Shown: one piece after another, positions 59,157 through 64,000 of the stretch
How the letters are laid out: each line of letters begins with the position of its first letter
Position numbering within the stretch: the stretch's first letter is position 1
Assembly (NCBI RefSeq): GCF_025244925.1
Contig: NZ_CP104275.1
Span: forward strand, 3,038,001 to 3,102,000
DNA: 64,000 nt
Reading direction: 5' to 3'
Origin: Arthrobacter zhaoxinii
Lineage (GTDB): Bacteria > Actinomycetota > Actinomycetes > Actinomycetales > Micrococcaceae
Translations under genes and position numbers: made by a program
Notes under the pieces: model-generated
The model's database searches: none
What the model was told of the DNA's origin: nothing
Seen by the model: the letters and a program-made list of their open reading frames with translations, nothing else

Positions 59157-60107
59157 CTAGCGGCTACCGCCGGACCCGGATCCGGAGGACCCGGACGAAC
59201 CTGAGCCGGAACCGGACCCGCCGGACTTCTTCCCGCGGCCGGAGGAGCTGTCGTTCACGTCCGTGTCGATCTGCTCCTTGCGGACCTCCTCGGACACACT
59301 CTCCGTGCCGGTGACCGTCTCCGTATCCAGGCGAACACGCTCCACCGGTTCGGTGTGCTTGGACACCACTGCTTCTTCGGCGTGGAGGGTCACTTCGTGC
59401 TCGTCTTCGCTGAGTTCGGCGCCGGAGAGGGCATCACCCGCATTGGCGTCCGTAATGGGCTCACGCTCGATCCGCACTTCCTCGTGGCTGACCGGCACCT
59501 GCTTGGTGACGGTCTCCGTCACGATGTACTTGCGCAGCCGCGCCTTGCCCACTGCCCGGCTCTCGGTGCCGACGTTGAGCCGCTCCTCCGAACGGGTCAT
59601 GGCGTCGTCTCCGCTGGAACCCGAGCCCGAACCCGAACCGGAGCCGGAGGACGAGGAAAGGCTGGACGTGCCCGAACTGGTGGACGTGCCCGCGGTCCGT
59701 GAATCCGAAACGGTACCGCTGCCCATGCTGCTGTCCCGCGTCTCGGTGATGGTGTCGGTTTCCGAGACGGACTCGGAGGATCCGTCGTCGTAACTGAAGC
59801 CGTAGTAGCGGTAGAGGGTGACTTCCTCATCGGGGCTGATCGAACCGTCGCTTTCAATGTGCGGCGCGTTCTTAACCTCTTCCTTGGAGTAAGGCACCAG
59901 GACGTCGGCGCCCTCAACGGTTGCCTCGCTGAGGGGAATGAACGTTTCCGAGGTGCCGAAGAGGCCGGTGTTCACGGTGACCCATGCCGGTTCGTCGGTC
60001 TGGTCGTCCAGGTAGAAGGTGCCTACGGCGCCGATCCGGTCACCGTTTGGACCCACCACATTGCCCGAACCACTCATGAGTCCTTCGACCTGCTGATTCG
60101 TGATCAT
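59157..60107 (-). CDS. PRC-barrel and DUF2382 domain protein
   Basis: 316-residue protein. The N-terminal PRC-barrel (residues 1-105) begins MITNQQVEGLMSGSGNVVG and contains EPAWVTVNTGLFGTSETFIP. A Ser/Gly-rich linker (about 115-170) follows. Then comes DUF2382 (about 175-285), with EERLNVGTESRAVGKARLRK and repeated acidic Glu/Val/Thr stretches, and a final Ser/Gly tail. This architecture (YsnF/AvaK-like) is common in soil actinobacteria and cyanobacteria and linked to stress, but its biochemical role is unknown. GAGGAG six bases before ATG 60107 supports the start. It is soluble by sequence. Confidence 0.88.
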   Translation of the reverse strand: MITNQQVEGLMSGSGNVVGPNGDRIGAVGTFYLDDQTDEPAWVTVNTGLFGTSETFIPLSEATVEGADVLVPYSKEEVKNAPHIESDGSISPDEEVTLYRYYGFSYDDGSSESVSETDTITETRDSSMGSGTVSDSRTAGTSTSSGTSSLSSSSGSGSGSGSGSSGDDAMTRSEERLNVGTESRAVGKARLRKYIVTETVTKQVPVSHEEVRIEREPITDANAGDALSGAELSEDEHEVTLHAEEAVVSKHTEPVERVRLDTETVTGTESVSEEVRKEQIDTDVNDSSSGRGKKSGGSGSGSGSSGSSGSGSGGSR

Positions 60108-60320
60108 CTTGTTCTCCTCGCGACAGCGAATCCGCCGAGTCGGTTGACCGACGGCAATTCACCACCGGCCTGAGCGGAGACAGCAGGGCGATCGGTAATC
60201 CGCCTGCGGCTCCGGGCCGGCTGGTTGACTGGTGAGGAACCTGGCACACATACCAAGCCCACTTACAATTCCAACCGCTGGCCCGGGGACCGTCAATAGG
60301 TACTTATAGAGAGGGAAGAA

Positions 60321-62009
60321 CTACGCGTCCTGCAGCAGCTTGTCCCGCACCTGGCGGCGCAGCACCTTGCCCAGCATGGACTTGGGCAGTTCCTCAATAA
60401 CCACGATCTTCCGCGGCACCTTGTAGGGCGTGAGCCGTTCGCGGCAGTAGGCGCGCAGCGCGGCCTCGTCGAGTTCGGCACCTTCCTGGAGGACGACGGC
60501 GGCCACCACCTGCTCGCCGCCGTCGGCCCGGGGCAGGCCCACCACGGCGGCGTCGAGGATGTGCTGGTGGGTGCGCAGCACGTCCTCGACCTCCGACGGC
60601 GAGACGTTGAAGCCGCCGGTGATGATCAGTTCCTTGCGGCGGTCCACCACCTTCACGAAGCCGTCCTCGTCCACGGTGACGATGTCCCCGGAGCGCAGCC
60701 AACCGCCGTCGAGCAGTACCTCGGCAGTGCCCTCGGGGTTGTTCCAGTACCCTGCGAAAACCTGCGGCCCCCGGATGAGCAGCTCGCCGGGGGCACCGCG
60801 CTCGACGTCGTTCTCCGGGTGTTCCGGGTCCACCACACGCATGTCGGTGCTCGGGAAGGGAACGCCGATGGTGCCGTTGCGGCGCGATTCGGCGAACGGG
60901 TTGCCCAGGGCCACCGGGGAGGATTCGGTCAGTCCGTAGCCTTCGACCAGCAGCCCGCCGGAGACCTCTTCCCAGAGCTTCACCGTTGCGGCGGGGAGGG
61001 TCATGGCGCCGGAGATGGCGAAGCGGATGGTGGACAGGTCCACGCCGCGCTTCTTGGACTCGTTCGCGGTCTTTTCGTAGATCGGCGGAACGGCGCAGAA
61101 GACGGTGGGCTTGGATTTCTTGGCTGCGGCCAGCACCAGGTCGACGTCGAACTTGGGGAACAACACCAGCCGCGATCCGGTCAGGACCGAGAAGGTCAGG
61201 TACAGGGTCAGGCCGAAGGCGTGGAACATCGGCAGCACGCCGTAAATGACTTCCTTGCCCTCCTGCGCACCGTGCATCCAGGCCTTGCCCTGCAGTGCGT
61301 TGGACCGCAGATTGTAATGCGTCAGCATCACGCCCTTGGGCAGCCCGGTAGTGCCGGAGGTGTACTGCAGCGCTGCCAGGTCGGTGACCTCCGGGCGCGG
61401 GTGCTCCGGCGCCAGGGGTGCGTTGTCCAGCAGCTCTTCCCAGGACATGGTGCGCTCGGTCTTAACCGTCAGGCCCGCGCGGGTGCGCCGCAGGGACGGA
61501 ACGGGCAGGGCCAGCGCCATTCGCTTGATGCGGGGCATCGTCTTGGTGATGTTCACGGCCACGATGGTTTCCACGGCCACGTCGCCGGGGAAGTCCTGGA
61601 CCTTCTCCACCGCCTTGTCCCAGACGATGGCCACCTTCGCCCCGTGGTTTTCGAACTGGTGGCGCAGCTCGCGCTCCGTGTACAGCGGGTTGTGGCCGAC
61701 GACGACGGCGCCCAGCCGGAGCACAGCGTAGAACGCGATGAGGTACTGGGGGCAGTTGGGCAGGATGACGGCGACCCGGTGGCCCTTGCGCACGCCCAGC
61801 TTCCGCAGGCCTTCAGCGGCCCGGTTAATCCGGTCGCCGAGGTCCCGATACGTGGTTTCCGCGCCGAAGAATTCCAGGGCCACCTTGCTGCCGAACCGCT
61901 CCACAGCATCTTCCATCATGGCTGTCAGGGACTCCGTGGGCAGCTCAATCTGCGCGGGAACGCCGGGCTGATAGTTCTTGACCCAATGCGGTTCCGGGGC
62001 AGCAGACAT
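60321..62009 (-). CDS. Long-chain fatty acid-CoA ligase
   Basis: 562-residue acyl-CoA synthetase (FadD-like). Motifs: LQYTSGTTGLPKGVMLTH near residue 205, VEGYGLTESSPVALGN near 350, WLRSGDIVTVDEDGF near 436 and the catalytic Lys in PKSMLGKVLRRQVRD near the end. The intermediate segment YTERELRHQFENHGAKVA is typical of long-chain ligases. ATG 62009 is chosen over 62033 because AAGGAG sits seven bases upstream. Activated acyl-CoA could feed the dehydrogenases at 5.5-10 kb. Monocistronic by spacing. Confidence 0.92.
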   Translation of the reverse strand: MSAAPEPHWVKNYQPGVPAQIELPTESLTAMMEDAVERFGSKVALEFFGAETTYRDLGDRINRAAEGLRKLGVRKGHRVAVILPNCPQYLIAFYAVLRLGAVVVGHNPLYTERELRHQFENHGAKVAIVWDKAVEKVQDFPGDVAVETIVAVNITKTMPRIKRMALALPVPSLRRTRAGLTVKTERTMSWEELLDNAPLAPEHPRPEVTDLAALQYTSGTTGLPKGVMLTHYNLRSNALQGKAWMHGAQEGKEVIYGVLPMFHAFGLTLYLTFSVLTGSRLVLFPKFDVDLVLAAAKKSKPTVFCAVPPIYEKTANESKKRGVDLSTIRFAISGAMTLPAATVKLWEEVSGGLLVEGYGLTESSPVALGNPFAESRRNGTIGVPFPSTDMRVVDPEHPENDVERGAPGELLIRGPQVFAGYWNNPEGTAEVLLDGGWLRSGDIVTVDEDGFVKVVDRRKELIITGGFNVSPSEVEDVLRTHQHILDAAVVGLPRADGGEQVVAAVVLQEGAELDEAALRAYCRERLTPYKVPRKIVVIEELPKSMLGKVLRRQVRDKLLQDA

Positions 62010-62090
62010 GGAGGACTCCTTCTGGTCGGACAATACTTCGACTATATCGAGGCAGCAGCCCTGTGGATAAAAAAGTTGTGCCGCACCACG

Positions 62091-63056
62091 CTATCCGACG
62101 GCGGGGTCCAGAGACGCCAGATACCGGGCCAGGGCACGGGGCGCGGACCGCGGAGCCGCCGCTTCGACGGCGGCGTTGTAGTTCGTGTTGGTGTTCACGT
62201 CATAGGTGAGCAGCCGGCCGTCCGCGGCCTCGATGAACTCAATGCCGCAGACCTCCAGCCGGTTGCGGCGGGCGAATTCCAGGTACTTGCCGATCACGGG
62301 GTGGTCGAAATCCTCGCGCAGGCTGAACAGCTGGGTGTCCGCGTCCGGAGCAATGGTGGCGCCGGGCGGCATGATCGGCTTGCCCGTGGACGGGTCGATG
62401 GCGCAGGCATCGGCGGGGCAGAGCTGGAATCCACCGCGGGCCGTGTCCGCCTTGATGGCGTAGAGGAATTCCCCGCCCACAATCTCCGCCCGGGTGATGA
62501 AGGGCTCGGCCGCAACAATGTACTCCTGGATCAGGGTGATGCCGTCCGCCGGCTCCTCGAACTCCTCCGACGCGACGTAGTCCGCCAGTTCGCCGTGGGA
62601 TTCGAACTTCCGGACCCCGAGTCCCTTGCCGCCCTGGTTGTGCTTGGTGATGAACGGCGCCTCGAATTCCTTCGCTGCGGCCAGGATTTGGTGGCGTCCG
62701 ACGGCAGCGACGGTGCGTGGAGTGTCGATGCCCGCGGCGCGCAGCGCGGTCAGCTGGTCCACCTTGCTCATTTCCAGCTCCAGCACGCGGCGGCCGTTGA
62801 CCGTCCGGCGGCCGTGCGCTTCGAGCCAGGACAGCACCGCCCGGGCGTAGTCCTTGGACAGCCCGTGCTCCCTGGTGTGCGAGGAGGCGCTGATCCGGGA
62901 CCAGAAAATCCCCTCCGGCGGCACGGAGTCCAGGTCCAGGACGCCGTCGGTGAGCAGCCATTCCTCCACGTGCACACCTTCGGCTTCGAAGGCGCGGGCA
63001 AACGGCGGGAACCACTCGGGGTTCTCATGCAGGGCATAGACCGTGGGGGTGCTCAT
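62091..63056 (-). CDS. ATP-grasp ligase, RimK-like (alpha-L-glutamate ligase type)
   Basis: 321-residue ATP-grasp enzyme. Key parts: MSKVDQLTALRAAGIDTPRT near residue 97, the ATP-binding loop FITKHNQGGKGLGVRKFE near 135, the second nucleotide segment ITLIQEYIVAA near 173, and the metal-binding CGIEFIEAADGRLLTYDVN near 270 ending in NTNTNYN. RimK-like enzymes ligate amino acids or acids through acyl-phosphates. No peptide or carrier partner is adjacent, so the product is unknown. Confidence 0.85.
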   Translation of the reverse strand: MSTPTVYALHENPEWFPPFARAFEAEGVHVEEWLLTDGVLDLDSVPPEGIFWSRISASSHTREHGLSKDYARAVLSWLEAHGRRTVNGRRVLELEMSKVDQLTALRAAGIDTPRTVAAVGRHQILAAAKEFEAPFITKHNQGGKGLGVRKFESHGELADYVASEEFEEPADGITLIQEYIVAAEPFITRAEIVGGEFLYAIKADTARGGFQLCPADACAIDPSTGKPIMPPGATIAPDADTQLFSLREDFDHPVIGKYLEFARRNRLEVCGIEFIEAADGRLLTYDVNTNTNYNAAVEAAAPRSAPRALARYLASLDPAVG

Positions 63057-63170
63057 GGGACTCGCTTTCGCCGGTTCGTCGTCGGCCGGGAGGGCCGGCG
63101 GTGCAGAGCAACCCTAGGCCCGACGGCGGGGCGATGCCAGCTTCCGTGACGCCCGACGTCGGCCGCCCTC

Positions 63171-63923
63171 CTACCGCCCCCGGCCTGCCAGCTTAGCCAC
63201 GAGTGCCTGCGGCGCCCGGTTGCCGACGGTGGCCAGCACCCGGTACCGCTTGGACGGAATGGAGATGCCCTTACCCGCGAAGGCGTCTGCGAGGGCTTCG
63301 CGCACCACGCGGTCCGCATTGAGCCACATCCACTTGGGGTAGATGGTCTTGTCCATCTCCATCCGCGCGTGGAAATCCGTGTGGACAAAGCCCGGGCAGA
63401 CGGCGGTCACGGTGATGCCCCGGTCCCGGTAATAGAGGTTGGCCCAGCGGCTGAAGTTGATCACCCAGGCCTTCGCGGCGCTGTAGGTTCCCCGCGGGAT
63501 GAAGCCGGCCACCGAGGCCACATTGATGATCCGGCCGCCGCCGCGGGAGGACATGGCATTCAGCGCTGCGTGGCTCAGCTGCAGCGGCGCGCCCACCAGC
63601 ACGTTCAAGTGGTCCACTTCGTCCTGCAGTTCGTTGCGGGCAAAATCGTTCTTCAGCCCGTAGCCGGCGTTGTTGACCAGCAGTCCGACGTCGGGTTTCC
63701 GTACGCGGTCAGCGACGGCGGCCACCCCTTCCGGGGTAGCGAGGTCCGCCGCAATCCACTCGGTCTTCACGGAGTAGTCCCGTGCCAGTTCCTCCGCGGT
63801 GGATTCCAGCCGCTCAGTATTCCGGCCGGTGAGCACCAGGTTGTACCCGCGCTGCGCGAGCTGGCGGGCGAACTCCGCGCCGATCCCGGATGTGGCTCCT
63901 GTGATAACTGCTGTCTGCGTCAT
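63171..63923 (-). CDS. SDR-family NAD(P)-dependent oxidoreductase
   Basis: 250-residue classical-type SDR. Cofactor motif TGATSGIGAEFARQL at residues 8-22, arginine after the second strand (TGRNTERLE) suggesting NADP preference, NNAGYGL near 87, active Ser in NVASVAGFIP near 137, and the catalytic Tyr/Lys in YSAAKAW near 150. AAAGGTGG precedes ATG 63923. It lies upstream of the ATP-grasp gene on the same strand with a gap of 114 bp. Substrate unknown. Confidence 0.9.
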   Translation of the reverse strand: MTQTAVITGATSGIGAEFARQLAQRGYNLVLTGRNTERLESTAEELARDYSVKTEWIAADLATPEGVAAVADRVRKPDVGLLVNNAGYGLKNDFARNELQDEVDHLNVLVGAPLQLSHAALNAMSSRGGGRIINVASVAGFIPRGTYSAAKAWVINFSRWANLYYRDRGITVTAVCPGFVHTDFHARMEMDKTIYPKWMWLNADRVVREALADAFAGKGISIPSKRYRVLATVGNRAPQALVAKLAGRGR

Positions 63924-64000
63924 ACCGCCACCTTTCTATGCCGCGGCGGGTTTGGCAACGCGGCCGGTTGTGTACGCCCCTTGCCGGTGCCGGCGGTGGT

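Noticed and set aside
60561-63149. 862-codon plus-strand open frame
   Set aside because: Antisense to the acyl-CoA ligase and ATP-grasp genes, both with intact motifs.

Overview
The window reads as chromosomal DNA of a high-GC actinobacterium, most likely a member of the Micrococcaceae such as Arthrobacter. This is inferred from GC-rich third positions, GTG/TTG starts, the gene families present (TIGR03085 enzyme, DUF6221, DUF2382/PRC-barrel, OFA transporter with small subunit, PutA without a DNA-binding domain) and a heterotrophic gene content. No rRNA, tRNA or CRISPR array was seen.

1-5.4 kb: a partial MscS channel, a siderophore-binding lipoprotein, a Rieske ferredoxin with its reductase, a MarR regulator and a TIGR03085 enzyme. 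5.5-12.5 kb: a fatty-acid or hydroxy-acid catabolic block. It holds a VLCAD-like dehydrogenase, a TetR regulator with a clear palindromic operator, and an SDR / ACAD / APH-type kinase operon resembling the levulinate (Lva) and mammalian ACAD10/11 systems, followed by a zinc alcohol dehydrogenase. 12.6-20.2 kb: small hypotheticals, an OFA-type MFS transporter with its 33-residue partner, a 710-residue heptad-repeat membrane protein, IclR, a RibD/DHFR-like reductase, a THEM6-like thioesterase and an EthD-like protein. 20.2-24.6 kb: an osmoprotectant (OpuC/ProU-like) ABC operon ending in a DUF6308 gene.

25.0-38.2 kb: a putative genomic island bounded by two 190-bp direct repeats (about 90% identical by eye) that also duplicate the 3' end of a DUF6308 gene. 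Inside are a second DUF6308 gene, a frameshifted lipoprotein, a membrane-anchored protein, and a type I restriction-modification operon. That operon is preceded by an unusual inactive-looking methylase fused to a specificity-like tail, and followed by a 650-residue protein of unknown function. This is the most defence-like region of the window.

38.2-50.7 kb: a DoxX protein, an M20 amidohydrolase, a two-component system beside a NatAB-like ABC exporter, an acyl-CoA ligase coupled to an orphan NitT/TauT-type binding protein, and malQ. 50.8-58.2 kb: a degenerate SDR, another acyl-CoA ligase, and putA divergent from a LysR gene. 58.2-59.1 kb: a 960-bp intergenic stretch packed with tandem and inverted repeats of the same families that flank the island. 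59.1-64 kb: a PRC-barrel/DUF2382 stress protein, a long-chain acyl-CoA ligase, an ATP-grasp ligase and an SDR.

The most unusual observations are the island and its two odd proteins, and an intergenic hairpin family in which an inverted repeat (TTCATAGTGCAGTAGATG / CATCTACTGCACTATGAA) always encloses exactly 23 nt. This family travels with a second hairpin (GAGCAGATAACG / CGTTATCTGCTC).
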